NCBI RefSeq assembly: GCF_014269225.2 | Contig: NZ_CP077097.1 | Span: 2,987,001 to 3,051,000, forward strand | Reading direction: 5' to 3' | Origin: Pseudomonas anuradhapurensis | GTDB lineage: Bacteria; Pseudomonadota; Gammaproteobacteria; Pseudomonadales; Pseudomonadaceae | Length of the DNA stretch: 64,000 nucleotides | In this document: piece after piece, positions 44,132 through 53,584 of the stretch | Layout of the letters: every line of letters starts with the position of its first letter | Numbering within the stretch: the stretch's first letter is position 1 | Translations under genes and position numbers: made by a program | The notes under the pieces: model-generated | Told to the model about the DNA's origin: nothing | Databases searched by the model: none | The model's input: the letters and a program-made list of their open reading frames with translations, nothing else

Positions 44132-45565
44132 TTAGTTAGAAACTGATGCTTTAGGCATGCCTTGCAGTGTGCTTATAAGGGCAGCGAGTAAGTTCAATGA
44201 GGCTCCCGCGCAAAGGGCAAATTGAGGCGCAGAGTCGGCGGGAAGCAGGTTAAAGAGCAATGTCATGATGACAGCACCAGCCGTTTGCCCGAGTAGGCGA
44301 GCGGTACCCTGCATGCCCCCAGCCGCACCACTCCGACTCTTTGGCGCCGCGAGGAACATGTTGCGGTTGTTGGCCACGTTGAAGAGGCTGAACCCGACAC
44401 CGCAGAGCATGGTCAGTGGCACAAGGATGATGAGATTTTCCCGCAGAGGCCAAAGTGCAGCCCCTGTTAATCCTGTGGCAAGACAAACTCCACCCACGGA
44501 GCAGAGCCAGGCAGTCGAACATCGGTTTGCTAGGCGGCTCGCTAGCGGAGCGAACAGGGCGACTGTTAAAGGCCAGGGAATCATATAGAGGCCTGTCTCC
44601 AGCACCCCTTGTCCGAGGCCGTGCTGCAGGTAGAAGGGCAGCGCTACCAAGCCTGCAGTTAGCCCGGCAAAGGAAAGCACGGATGCAATAACCGAAATAC
44701 GGAATGAATTGGAACTGAGTAGATCTAGCGGAATCAGTGGTGCTTCCTTCTGCCGTTCACGCTTTACCAATAGCCCCAGCTGAGTAGCAGAAATAGTCAG
44801 TAATGCTACAGCCAGCACAGGGTGTTCCGTGATGACGCCAGCGGCTATGACCAGTGATGCAAATGTTCCGGCATTCAATGCCATGCTCAACAGATCGGCT
44901 TTACGCGCGGTACCGTCCACTACCGGTAATGCGCCAGCCGCTAGCATTACCCAGAGCCCGAAAGGGAGCAGAACAGCAAACAGCCATGGCCAGGCGACCA
45001 CGCCGAGAATCGCTGCTCCCAAGGCAGGCCCTGCTGCTGATGACAAAGCAACAACAAGTGCATTCCAGCCTATCGCCGCGCCTAACTGATGGCTCGGTAC
45101 AACTTGGCGCAACAGTGCAATGGCGAGAGCCATAATTGCCGCACCTCCCAGCCCCTGGAGCAACCGCGCAGCAATCAGCCAGGAGAGCGTCGGGGCCAGA
45201 GCGCACATCAGCGTACCAGCCAGAAAAATCGCAATGCCCCAGCGAAATACCTTGCGGTAACCAAGACTTTCTCCCAGTGCCGCACAGGGCAGCAACGTGG
45301 TCAAAAGGGCCGCCTGGTTAGTGGTGATGATCCAGATTGATAACGCTGGAGGCACTTGCAGCGATTGGGCAATCGTTGGCAGAGCCGTATTAGTTATTGC
45401 GGTGTTGAGTACCACGAGTGCCAGAGCTGCCAGCACTGAGGCGATGGCAGCGAGGTGCCGCGGTGCGGGTCGCAGTAGGCGCGCATCCAAAGCATGCTCC
45501 GTTGCGGCAGCATGCTCAGGTTGTGGGGCGCGGACGCCGGTTTCGGGAGCAGGATCGCGTTTCAT
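44132..45565 (-). CDS. MFS efflux transporter, DHA2 (14-helix) type
   Basis: A 477-aa inner-membrane protein with about 14 helices. Drug:H+ antiporter features: VVLNTAITNTALPTIAQSLQ in helix 1, WIITTNQAALLTTLLPCAAL, and GRVLLGISI-type RLLQGLGGAAIMA in helix 4. Substrate unknown. Start at 45565 overlaps the cupin stop (ATGA); the frame goes farther up but within that gene. Coupled to the upstream cupin protein and divergent, through it, from a LysR regulator. Confidence 0.88.
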   Translation of the reverse strand: MKRDPAPETGVRAPQPEHAAATEHALDARLLRPAPRHLAAIASVLAALALVVLNTAITNTALPTIAQSLQVPPALSIWIITTNQAALLTTLLPCAALGESLGYRKVFRWGIAIFLAGTLMCALAPTLSWLIAARLLQGLGGAAIMALAIALLRQVVPSHQLGAAIGWNALVVALSSAAGPALGAAILGVVAWPWLFAVLLPFGLWVMLAAGALPVVDGTARKADLLSMALNAGTFASLVIAAGVITEHPVLAVALLTISATQLGLLVKRERQKEAPLIPLDLLSSNSFRISVIASVLSFAGLTAGLVALPFYLQHGLGQGVLETGLYMIPWPLTVALFAPLASRLANRCSTAWLCSVGGVCLATGLTGAALWPLRENLIILVPLTMLCGVGFSLFNVANNRNMFLAAPKSRSGAAGGMQGTARLLGQTAGAVIMTLLFNLLPADSAPQFALCAGASLNLLAALISTLQGMPKASVSN

Positions 45566-46125
45566 GACTTCAGCCATCCGGGGATACACTGGATAGCCGG
45601 GACCCAATCACCATCCTGCTTGACGTACCTTGTTAGCTTGCCGGCCTCTTGGTCTTCCTTCTTCAAGTCTCGCTCGGTGAAGCGAAAGAGCAACGCGGGT
45701 CCGCTGATGCACTGCGTATCGTGGATATCGCCAGGCAAGAAGACCAGAGTTTGACCGGCGCTCACCGTTGTGGATCCGCGCTTCACCAGTTTCACCTTGC
45801 CATCCGAGTCCTGAACCTTGGCATAGGTGCCCATTTCTATTTCACCCTGCTGCACTGCGTAAATGACCCAGCTCCGACCGTGATCATGAGGCGGCCGGTA
45901 GAGCCCTTCAGGCTCGGTATGTGCCAACAGTACAAATCCGTTGTCCGGATCTCGGTGCATCTCTTGTTGAGCCGGTGCTTGCTGGTGCAGTTCAGCCAGC
46001 CAGGGCTCGGTGGCAGGTGTCTTCAGGAGCTCATCCAACTGCTGCTGGCAGCCGGCGACCACTGCAGAACTTAGCGGTGCCCAGATTGATTGGACACGCT
46101 CAACAAATCTGTTCAACGAGCTCAT
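45562..46125 (-). CDS. Cupin-fold protein, cysteine-dioxygenase-like
   Basis: A 187-aa protein. Cupin metal motif YRPPHDHGRSWVIYAVQQGE supplies two histidines and a Glu/Asp; the second motif is VFLPGDIHDTQCISG. The plan resembles the thiol-dioxygenase-like/PCD cupins and may oxidise a thiol or act as a small-molecule binder. Start at 46125 (MSSLNRFVER) is preceded by GAGGAGAG. First of a two-gene operon with the MFS exporter; together they suggest modification and export of a small compound, which is inference. Confidence 0.8.
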   Translation of the reverse strand: MSSLNRFVERVQSIWAPLSSAVVAGCQQQLDELLKTPATEPWLAELHQQAPAQQEMHRDPDNGFVLLAHTEPEGLYRPPHDHGRSWVIYAVQQGEIEMGTYAKVQDSDGKVKLVKRGSTTVSAGQTLVFLPGDIHDTQCISGPALLFRFTERDLKKEDQEAGKLTRYVKQDGDWVPAIQCIPGWLKS

Positions 46126-46200
46126 AGATTCTCTCCTCATTCAGTTCGGTACGGTTGTGCCGATGGAGAGAACTGTATTCAGCGTATACGTATGGCGGAA

Positions 46201-46230
46201 GGCGCAATAATTGCACTTTATAGTTGCGCC
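46201..46230. promoter_or_regulatory. Candidate LysR operator
   Basis: GGCGCAATAATTGC and TATAGTTGCGCC frame this 30-bp site: outer arms GGCGCAA/TTGCGCC and an inner palindrome GCAAT-A-ATTGC. It lies in the 143-bp divergent gap between the cupin/MFS operon and the LysR gene. Confidence 0.55.
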
Positions 46231-46268
46231 GGACGCTATATGTCAGCGGATTGGGCTAAGATGAGGCT

Positions 46269-47165
46269 ATGTCAAATCCAGACCTCAATCTGCTCATTAC
46301 CCTCGACGCAGTTCTTGCTGAAGGCAGTGTCACGCGTGCCGCCAAACGCCTACGCCTCAGCCCCTCAGCCATGAGCCGGGCACTTGCGCGGCTTAGAGAA
46401 ACCACTGGAGATCCGCTTTTAGTCAGGGCGGGACGAGAGCTCGTGCCAACTCCCAGGGCGATCGAGCTGCGTGAGCATGTCGCTCAGCTTGTGCGTGATG
46501 CACAGGAAGCTTTGCGGCCAGCGGAGCTCCTTGACCTCGAAACACTGGAGCGGACCTTCGCAGTCAGGACCAGTGAGGGGTTTGCTGAGAATTTTGGTCC
46601 GGCACTTATCGCACATGTTGCGCAAAAGGCACCAGGAGTAAGACTGTTCTTTATGCAGAAGCCGGACAAAGACAGTAAACCATTACGCGATGGAATCGTG
46701 GATCTAGAAACCGGCGTCATAGATCTGGCCTCTGCCCCCGAGCTCAGAGGCCAGGCTTTGTTCAGGGACAATTACATTGGCGTGGTACGCGACACGCATC
46801 CACTGAGCCGCGGCACAATCACTTCGGAAAAGTATGCGGCTGGCATGCATATCTCCGTATCACGAGAAGGGTTGGAAAAAGGTCCCTTGGATGACGCGCT
46901 GCTGTTGCTCGGGCTGCAACGAAGAGTAGTAACGATAGTCGGTGGCTTTTCGACCGCGTTAGGATTGGCTCGGGGCTCAGACCTCATCGCAACCGTGCCA
47001 GAGCGCCATACCGCGAGTTTGCGCGACGGTATGTATAGCTTCCCGCTTCCATTCCATATGCCGGAGTTCACCGTTTCATTGCTTTGGCATCCACGATTCA
47101 GTGCAGATCCCGCTCATCGATGGCTTAGAGATCTGATCCTGCACGTTTGCAAGAAAGGTGAATAG
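46269..47165 (+). CDS. LysR-family regulator, NodD/MexT-like
   Basis: A 298-aa regulator. HTH region: AVLAEGSVTRAAKRLRLSPS, then AMSRALARLRETTGDPLLVR. C-terminal effector domain begins near FAVRTSEGFAENFGPALIAH. The N-terminal signature SNPDLNLLITLDAVL is typical of the PnbR/NodD subgroup. Divergent from the cupin-MFS operon; the palindrome at 46201-46230 is a likely binding site. Confidence 0.88.
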   Translation: MSNPDLNLLITLDAVLAEGSVTRAAKRLRLSPSAMSRALARLRETTGDPLLVRAGRELVPTPRAIELREHVAQLVRDAQEALRPAELLDLETLERTFAVRTSEGFAENFGPALIAHVAQKAPGVRLFFMQKPDKDSKPLRDGIVDLETGVIDLASAPELRGQALFRDNYIGVVRDTHPLSRGTITSEKYAAGMHISVSREGLEKGPLDDALLLLGLQRRVVTIVGGFSTALGLARGSDLIATVPERHTASLRDGMYSFPLPFHMPEFTVSLLWHPRFSADPAHRWLRDLILHVCKKGE

Positions 47166-47395
47166 GTTCGGTGCTCTGTGAACCTCTACATATTTAGTGA
47201 TGTTTGCTCAACTTGCCGGTAATCAGTCCGCTTTTGGCCGATTGCTGTCCTCCACGAAGGGCAGCTATGGGTCGGAAGCTGCTGGTCACGAATGACCGCT
47301 ATCGACCCATAACTGCCCATCTGATTGGAAAGACCGATCTTGTTGGGGCGACAGGCCCTTGGTACGTTTGCGACCCTCTACTGATGGAAACCTGC

Positions 47396-47614
47396 ATGGA
47401 AACCGATTCGTCATTGCAGATCGAACGCGCAGCTTATGAGGAGTTCGTCCGGCTTTGGAGACAAGGGCACTTCGAGCATCAGCGACTGGGCCAAGCGTTT
47501 TACAACCACTTCAATCTGCACAAAATCGCCGGTCAGGCTGCATTGCGTGACCTTTACGAAGCAGGCGGTGAGAAAGCGTCAGGCTTGATTTTGAGGCTTT
47601 TCCGCCTGCACTGA
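47396..47614 (+). CDS. Small hypothetical protein
   Basis: A 72-aa soluble protein (METDSSLQIERAAYEEFVRL...; ends SGLILRLFRLH), helical and without recognised domain. It looks like small Pseudomonas proteins found on mobile or repeat-rich segments. An ATG at 47384 is also possible and the frame is open to 47204, but the upstream sequence is not coding in appearance. The upstream 230 bp contain no other gene. Confidence 0.45.
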   Translation: METDSSLQIERAAYEEFVRLWRQGHFEHQRLGQAFYNHFNLHKIAGQAALRDLYEAGGEKASGLILRLFRLH

Positions 47615-47668
47615 ATGGCAGCTTTCGACCCAAAGCGGACGTTCATCGTGAAATTTTCAGCGCCTATC

Positions 47669-47893
47669 AGATCGAGCGCCGCCCGCGCGGCGCCTCGCGA
47701 GCTGCGCTCGCTCCTAGGTTTGTTTCCGGCCAGTAACGCCTGTGACAGGCGCGCGCGACCGCCTTGTTGATACGACGCGATATTGCGCCATGAGCCAAGG
47801 CGTCCGCGCGAAAACCCCACAGAAATAATTGGCCCGAAAGAAACGTAGGAGCGAGCGCAGCTCGCGATGCGCCGCGCGGGCGGCGCTCGATCT
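47669..47893. repeat. Large inverted pair of REP elements
   Basis: At 47669-47726 a ~55-bp element (AGATCGAGCGCCGCCCGCGC ... GTTTC) and at 47840-47893 its near-exact reverse complement (GAAACGTAGGAGCGAGCGCA ... CGATCT). They enclose a ~113-bp spacer. Sequence class differs from the GTAGGAGCGGCT type seen at 1.7 and 29.8 kb. Confidence 0.85.
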
Positions 47894-47989
47894 TCGATTG
47901 TTCGTCTCCCTGCGCGAAGGAAGACTGTGAATGGCTTATAGAATTTCCAAAAAGTGCTCTCTTTGGTATTGATGCCTACGGTAATGTGT

Positions 47990-48016
47990 GGCGGCCGATG
48001 AGGCCGCCGCCTTTTT
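47990..48016 (+). terminator. Terminator-like hairpin
   Basis: GGCGGCC-GATGA-GGCCGCC-GCC then TTTTT, immediately beyond the 3' end of the convergent epoxide hydrolase gene. Confidence 0.5.
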
Positions 48017-48020
48017 CCGC

Positions 48021-49187
48021 TTATCGGAGCAATCGGTAAGCTGCCCGAACCTCTTCGATAAAGATCGCCGGTTGCTCAAGAGCCGCGAAATGCCCCCCTT
48101 TTTCGGTTCGATTCCAATGAATCAATTTTGGATATGACATTTCGGCCCATTCTTTGGGCGGAGTCCAAATCTCGCCAGGAAACACAGAAACTGCTACTGG
48201 AATTTTAACTTGGATGGAATTGTAGTGCGCATCGGCGTTTTCATAATAAATTCGGCCGGACGACGCTGCGGTATTTGTCACCCAATATAGCGTCACACTG
48301 TCAAGAATTTGATCCCGAGTGAGCACGTTGAGAGGGTCGCCATTGCTGTCCGTCCAGCTCGCAAACTTCTCGTAAACCCAGGTCAGCAGCCCAATAGGTG
48401 AGTCGCTAAGGGCGTAGCCAATGGTTTGAGGACGCGTCATCATTTCGATATGATACCCGGCGCCATTCGCCATGAAGCGATCAAGTTGGTCATACACAAC
48501 TTGTTCCTCTGGCTTAGGATGCTCTGGTTTATTCATCGGGGTGATCAGAGGCAAGTTGGTGTGGATGGCCATCAGACCTGGAAGCTGGAGGCGTCCCATT
48601 TCCGTTACAATGTGGCTACCCCAGTCACCTCCCTGAGCTACGTATTCCGGATAACCAACCCGCTCCATCAGCTCGTGAAAGGCTTTACCAATGCGATTTC
48701 GGTTCCAGCCAGTACTGGAGGGTTTATCCGAGAAGCCGAATCCAGGGAGTGAAGGAATCACGAGGTGGAACGCATCTTCAGCTCTGCCACCGTGCTTGGT
48801 AGGATTAACGAGCGGATCGACGGAGTCGAGGAACTCGAGCACAGATCCAGGCCACCCGTGAATCATAAGAAGCGGCAAGGCGTTCTCATGTGGAGACCGA
48901 ATGTGCATAAAGTGAATACCCAAGCCCTGGATATCGGTTTTAAAATGGTCGAACTGATTGAGCCGCTTCTCAATCTTCCGCCAATCATATTTATCGCGCC
49001 AGTATTCGATTAGATCCTTTACACGTTCAAGCTGTGGCCCTTGCGAGTCATCCTCAACCGTTTCCCTTTCAGGAAAGCGAGTGAGCTCCAGGCGTAGCTT
49101 TAGATCCTTGAGAGTTGAATCAGAGATACTGATTTCAAATTTCTTGATCTGGCTTGATTCATCTTGAGCGGCTAGCATATTCGGCAT
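48021..49187 (-). CDS. Microsomal-type epoxide hydrolase
   Basis: A 388-aa alpha/beta hydrolase. An N-terminal EHN lid domain (residues ~15-120: FEISISDSTLKDLKLRLELT, YDWRKIEKRLNQFDHFKTDI) precedes the core. HGWPGS is the oxyanion motif, GGDWGS holds the nucleophilic Asp, a polar acid is near TLYWVTNT, and GGHFAALE supplies the catalytic His. Known members open epoxides by ester intermediates; related cyclo-epoxide or juvenile-hormone-type hydrolases have similar layout. Start at 49187 fits the family; a longer frame to 49262 exists. Transcribed alone. Confidence 0.9.
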   Translation of the reverse strand: MPNMLAAQDESSQIKKFEISISDSTLKDLKLRLELTRFPERETVEDDSQGPQLERVKDLIEYWRDKYDWRKIEKRLNQFDHFKTDIQGLGIHFMHIRSPHENALPLLMIHGWPGSVLEFLDSVDPLVNPTKHGGRAEDAFHLVIPSLPGFGFSDKPSSTGWNRNRIGKAFHELMERVGYPEYVAQGGDWGSHIVTEMGRLQLPGLMAIHTNLPLITPMNKPEHPKPEEQVVYDQLDRFMANGAGYHIEMMTRPQTIGYALSDSPIGLLTWVYEKFASWTDSNGDPLNVLTRDQILDSVTLYWVTNTAASSGRIYYENADAHYNSIQVKIPVAVSVFPGEIWTPPKEWAEMSYPKLIHWNRTEKGGHFAALEQPAIFIEEVRAAYRLLR

Positions 49188-49408
49188 ATGATTCTCATCT
49201 TGATTTGATAGGCGATGAGCATGAAGTATCTGTACTTGGCCGCACTTAAGAAACACCGGCAATGGCCACGATCTGTATCCCTAGAAGAGACAATAGTGCG
49301 CATTCAAAAGAGAAGCGTTACGGTGTGAGATGGCTTATCCCTGCTAATCAACAGCCATGCCCGTAGCAAATGCTATGGCGCATGGCCTGGGCGCGTGTCT
49401 AGAGCGCG

Positions 49409-50470
49409 CTATGGGATAATCCGCTCTTGGCGCAACCGCTCAAACAAGTCGTAGAACGATGCTTCGGTTGATCGGTAGGGGTCAAACCCAAGCAACCTGC
49501 TCCTGGTCATGTCGGTGACACATTCGATGCCCCGTCCCAAATCGGCGTCAGTGTGCCAACACGAGACTAGTTGGTTGATATCGTCAATCTTCAAATCATG
49601 CTTAGCTGCCATATCAGTCCAGATTGAAGCGCATTCAGCAAGCTGCTGTTCAAGGGGAAAAATCTCGCCAGAAAAGGGAACAGCCGCGATGTCGAACCAC
49701 GCAGCCAGGCGTTCCCACATCCATTTCCAGCGGAAGATATCACCATTGATCACATTCAAGGCTTGATTGTGCGCCGCTGGCGTCAATGCAGCCCATTCGA
49801 CGTGCGAAGCTAACTGGCGGGCATCCGTCATGTCCGTAAGGCCGTTCCATTGGGTTGCCGAACCTGGGAAGTGAAAAGGCTGGCCCGTTTCCCGACATAT
49901 TGCACCGAAGACCGCAAGCGTCATGCCTATGTTCATGGCATTGCCGATGGCGTAGCCCACCAAGGTGTGTGGACGGTGCACGCTCCAGGTAAAACCATAG
50001 TGGCGCGATGCTTCGAACAAGGCATCTTCCTGGGCGTAGTAGAAGTTTTCCGTATCCAGACGAGGCTGGGATTCTTTGAAGGGAGTCGGAGGAGTGCCCT
50101 TTGCATACTGCTCGAAGGGGCCAAGGTAATGCTTTAACCCGGTTACCAAGGCAACATGCTCAACGCTACCCGAAGGGCAGACCGCGTCCAGGAGGTTTCG
50201 AATCATCGAGCTATTTACCTCGATGTTTTGCTTCTCAGTTTTTTGGCGAAGCCAGCTTGCGAAAAAGATGTGGGAGGGTTCTATCCCTACCAGGGCTTCC
50301 TTGAGTTGGCTTAGGTTCAACATGTCGGCTGTTACAGGGTTAACCTCCTCTGGTAGGTGTTTTCCGTTTCTGGACAGACCGAATACCTTCCAGCCATGAG
50401 AGCACAAGTGCTGAGCAAGGTTGTTGCCGACAAGACCGCTGACACCTGCAATCAATGCTGTCTTTTCCAT
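49409..50470 (-). CDS. SDR family enzyme, PRISE (progesterone 5-beta-reductase/iridoid synthase-like)
   Basis: A 353-aa NADPH-dependent reductase. N-terminal Rossmann signature LIAGVSGLVGNNLAQHL (G-x-x-G-x-x-G). The PRISE block VTGLKHYLGPFEQYAKGTPP is clearly present, and NFYYAQEDALFE holds the unusual active-site Tyr that replaces the classic Y-x-x-x-K. PRISE enzymes reduce activated C=C bonds of enones. Probably detoxifies or uses an unsaturated carbonyl. About 180 bp away from the GST gene on the same strand. Confidence 0.88.
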   Translation of the reverse strand: MEKTALIAGVSGLVGNNLAQHLCSHGWKVFGLSRNGKHLPEEVNPVTADMLNLSQLKEALVGIEPSHIFFASWLRQKTEKQNIEVNSSMIRNLLDAVCPSGSVEHVALVTGLKHYLGPFEQYAKGTPPTPFKESQPRLDTENFYYAQEDALFEASRHYGFTWSVHRPHTLVGYAIGNAMNIGMTLAVFGAICRETGQPFHFPGSATQWNGLTDMTDARQLASHVEWAALTPAAHNQALNVINGDIFRWKWMWERLAAWFDIAAVPFSGEIFPLEQQLAECASIWTDMAAKHDLKIDDINQLVSCWHTDADLGRGIECVTDMTRSRLLGFDPYRSTEASFYDLFERLRQERIIP

Positions 50471-50653
50471 GCTGTAACTCCATTGCTAGCGGATAGATGC
50501 TTCCTACCCAAGGGAGGATACCAACAGAGTTGATGACGCTAGCAAGAGGCGGTTTGATGGATAAAGATCCCATGTAGCAACAGACTGTAGCTTTCAGATC
50601 GACAATGTTTCTCTGAAAAAGACAGGAGGGCTTCAGGCCCTCCCCCTTGCTGC

Positions 50654-51292
50654 TTAAGCGGTCTGCGACTGGTGGTAAGCAACGATTTCGGCTTGGTCGC
50701 GAATAGTTTTCTGCACCGAGGCACGCTCATCCATACGGGCCTTGTAGGCCATCAGATGTTTCAAATGACTGATTTCAACCCCAGAGCGCTCATGCCACAT
50801 GGTGCCCCATACGTAGGCGTCGGCAATGGTGAACCGGTCACCGGTCAGCCAGGCGCGGCCATCGGCAAGACGCTCATCCAGCACGGTATAGGCACGGACC
50901 AGTTTTGCCCGAGTCCACTCAGTACCTTCTTCGGTCAACAGCTTACGCATCAGCGGGATATGCTTCTGGGCAATCTCGGTGGCCAAGAAGGTAAGCAACT
51001 GGTTGAACTTGGTGCGCTCCAGCGTTCCAGCGGCAGGAGCCAGGCCTGCTTCAGGATGCTGATCTGCAAGATAGGAGGTGATGATAATTGTCTCGGTAAG
51101 AATATCCTCATCGGGAGTGTCCAGTTTGAGCGCTGGAACGTAGAGCAGCGGATTGACCTTGGCGAAGTCCTCGCCATTGGAGGTGGATTTGTTCCAGACG
51201 TCGAAGTGGACTAGCTCAAGGTCGAGGCCCAATTCATTGGCCGTAATCTGTACGGCTTCGGAGCATGTTTTGTCTGCGATGTAGAGTTTCAT
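50654..51292 (-). CDS. Glutathione S-transferase family protein
   Basis: A 212-aa cytoplasmic protein of the GST fold. Thioredoxin-like N-terminal half (MKLYIADKTCSEAVQITANE; VPALKLDTPDEDILTETIII, with cis-Pro and the glutathione contact T/E), and an all-helical C-terminal half with LADGRAWLTGDRFTIADAYV, the N-capping motif. Bacterial beta-class GSTs conjugate glutathione to electrophiles. Start at 51292 has AGGTGACC upstream. It lies beside PRISE and epoxide hydrolase genes; a joint role in reactive-carbonyl/epoxide stress is inferred. Confidence 0.9.
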   Translation of the reverse strand: MKLYIADKTCSEAVQITANELGLDLELVHFDVWNKSTSNGEDFAKVNPLLYVPALKLDTPDEDILTETIIITSYLADQHPEAGLAPAAGTLERTKFNQLLTFLATEIAQKHIPLMRKLLTEEGTEWTRAKLVRAYTVLDERLADGRAWLTGDRFTIADAYVWGTMWHERSGVEISHLKHLMAYKARMDERASVQKTIRDQAEIVAYHQSQTA

Positions 51293-51788
51293 TTCGGTCA
51301 CCTGGATTTGAAAGGGTTCCGCCAATCGAGCGGTGAGTCCAGTTTCGGAATTTCCCGGTGACCGATAAACCTACGGAAAGGAGACTCTTTGTGGCTAAGG
51401 CGGCGACAATTCCTCCTTTTAAACAGCGTCGGTCATGCTGTGGCGTTACAGAGGCTTTCCCGTCACGCTCTGCCGATCGTTAGAGGTAAGCCATGTAAAG
51501 CTGGCTTCGGCGCCAAGCCTTTCAAAATCCTGTCGTGGCTCGGACGGCAATCCAGAGAGCTCTCGGAACTGAACGAGGACTACTTTTTACAGCCTCCGGA
51601 TTGACGTCTCCTTGGAGGCTGGCTCTCCCTCTACCCTTCTGCATCGGCAAACAATTCGATCTAAACGATCGCGGATGATTGTCGCCCGCTAAGCGACGGA
51701 CTGTTTCTCGTCTGCGGTTTTCACCAGTGACGACGGTCCGGTAGCCTGCGGTGGCGCTGTATTGGCAACAAGAATTCGGGGTAAGGGC
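51293..51788. other. ~500-bp interval without a supported gene
   Basis: Frames here lack ribosome sites and family features; the region holds the promoter of the minus-strand GST gene and the leader of the plus-strand EF-hand-like gene. Confidence 0.5.
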
Positions 51789-52484
51789 ATGATTCGGATT
51801 TCAACCAGTGGGCACAACCTCGCGCTGCTTCTGATTAGAGCGCAGAAGCAGTTCGAGAAGCATGGTAGCCAAGTTGGCGGCCCCCCATCGAGCAGTGACG
51901 ACGTCGATATCTCTGACGGGGGAAATAGTTACCTAGACTCCATCAGGTACACGTCTTCATTCCCTACCCGTGATGGAATGCCAGTGGATGCACTGTTATT
52001 GGCGATACGTCACCCTGAAGCTACATCGAGCTCACGAGGCAAGACGTTCGCCGTGGTCGCTGAGGATGCTCGTAAGGAGCTGGACGCCGCATACGATGCC
52101 ATGAAAAACAGTGGTTTACCTTTCGACAAAAAGACGCCTGCTGATGTGCACGCTTTGTTCGGTAGGCTAGATCGACGATCTCTCTATGCCGTGAGCGTTA
52201 ACAAAGATGGGCGTTTTACCGCTGATGAGATCCAGGCAGCGCAGGACATCATGCAGAAACAACAGCTATTGGCCCTGAGCGATACGAAGTCGGAAGGCCT
52301 CGAATCGCTGCACCGAGCCTTGACATTCTTGGATAATGTCAGCCCCGAAGAGAAAACGAGTCCCGAGTGGCTCGCCCAGATGACCAAGCTCAACAAATTA
52401 TCGATGTCCGCTCACAGTGCTGCGGGGACAGAGAGCGGGAAACCTTCGTTCTATGTCCCTACCCTGGCGGAGCTGCTGAGCTGA
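51789..52484 (+). CDS. Hypothetical protein with an EF-hand-like loop
   Basis: A 231-aa protein not assigned to a family. VSVNKDGRFTADEIQAAQDI near the middle resembles an EF-hand loop followed by its exit helix (x-N-K-D-G-x-F-x-x-x-E), so calcium binding is possible but weak. N-terminal part ISTSGHNLALLLIRAQKQFE is helical; the C-terminus ends PSFYVPTLAELLS. The start at 51789 has GGTAAGGGC upstream. No signal peptide. Confidence 0.6.
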   Translation: MIRISTSGHNLALLLIRAQKQFEKHGSQVGGPPSSSDDVDISDGGNSYLDSIRYTSSFPTRDGMPVDALLLAIRHPEATSSSRGKTFAVVAEDARKELDAAYDAMKNSGLPFDKKTPADVHALFGRLDRRSLYAVSVNKDGRFTADEIQAAQDIMQKQQLLALSDTKSEGLESLHRALTFLDNVSPEEKTSPEWLAQMTKLNKLSMSAHSAAGTESGKPSFYVPTLAELLS

Positions 52485-52613
52485 GCTCCTCTACTGTTTT
52501 CTTTCATTACCTTCCGATTGCGCTACGCCAGCTAGTCGGTCGACAATTTATGTACTCATATGACCGATAAACGTGCCGGAAACGTCCAAATTGTCGCTTC
52601 GGGAGACACAAGA

Positions 52614-53522
52614 ATGGAGCAGACTGATGCGTCTTTACCTGAGATAGCTGCCTTTGTGGCGGTTGCGCAAACTGGCAGCTTTACGCGTGCTGCTGAGCAT
52701 CTTGCAACCAATAAGTCCAATGTCGGTAAGGCCGTCCAGCGTCTCGAATCGCGGCTTGGAACCCGACTGTTTCAACGCACTACCAGAGCTGTGCGCTTGA
52801 CAGAGGATGGCGAGACATATCTTGTCGCTGCAAGAAGTGCCTTGGACACATTACGCGATGCGGCGCAGGCTCTGGCAGCCCGTCGTGAAGAGCCGATTGG
52901 TCGGGTACGACTCGACATGCCCTCGGGGTTCCGTCAGCTGTTCCTTCCCACCCTATCTGACCTACGCAAGTGTTACCCGAAAGTCACCTTAGAGCTCTCG
53001 GTAACCGATCGCATGTCGGATGCCGTAGGAGAAGGCTGGGACTTGGTTGTCCGCGCGGGCGAACTGCCTCAGGACAGCGAGATGACCGTCCGCAAGCTCT
53101 GCGACATCCGTCTACAGTTGTATGCTGCGCCTGAATACCTGAATCGACACGGCATGCCCTCAAGCATCGCGGATCTCATCGACCACGATGCCGTGATTTT
53201 CCGCGGGTTCACAGGGCGATTGAGGCAATGGTTTTTGATGGAAAATGGGTACATTTCTGAATACACGCCCAATCCCACTTTTGTGCTGTCTGATGGCCAA
53301 GCCTTGATCGATTCCACCGTGATTGGATTGGGTATCGCGCAGATTTACGACCGGGTAGCCCTTCCGTATGTGCAAAACGGACAGCTTGTCCCTGTCTTAC
53401 CGGCCACTAGTGTTCCCGGCCCCCCTGTTCATGCACTCATCCCTGGGGGACACAGAATGCCAGCCAAAACTCGGGCAGTGCTGGAGTATCTGGCTGAGCG
53501 ATTGCGGTCTGAAACGGTCTAA
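52614..53522 (+). CDS. LysR-family regulator
   Basis: A 302-aa regulator. HTH: AVAQTGSFTRAAEHLATNKS, then NVGKAVQRLESRLGTRLFQ. The effector domain has the pattern RVRLDMPSGFRQLFLPTLSD typical of the CrgA/AaeR subgroup. Start at 52614 has GGAGAC upstream. It is followed by a second LysR gene with a 62-bp gap. Confidence 0.88.
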   Translation: MEQTDASLPEIAAFVAVAQTGSFTRAAEHLATNKSNVGKAVQRLESRLGTRLFQRTTRAVRLTEDGETYLVAARSALDTLRDAAQALAARREEPIGRVRLDMPSGFRQLFLPTLSDLRKCYPKVTLELSVTDRMSDAVGEGWDLVVRAGELPQDSEMTVRKLCDIRLQLYAAPEYLNRHGMPSSIADLIDHDAVIFRGFTGRLRQWFLMENGYISEYTPNPTFVLSDGQALIDSTVIGLGIAQIYDRVALPYVQNGQLVPVLPATSVPGPPVHALIPGGHRMPAKTRAVLEYLAERLRSETV

Positions 53523-53584
53523 TTTTCCCGTTTGCCTTCGAGCGCTGCTTTGCGATCGGCAGATCCTGGAAAGAGGCTTCGCTT

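Noticed and set aside
47554..47820. 88-aa minus-strand frame
   Set aside because: Falls largely inside the inverted REP arm and overlaps the small plus-strand gene.
51389..51604. 71-aa plus-strand frame
   Set aside because: No ribosome site, no family features, composition does not look coding.
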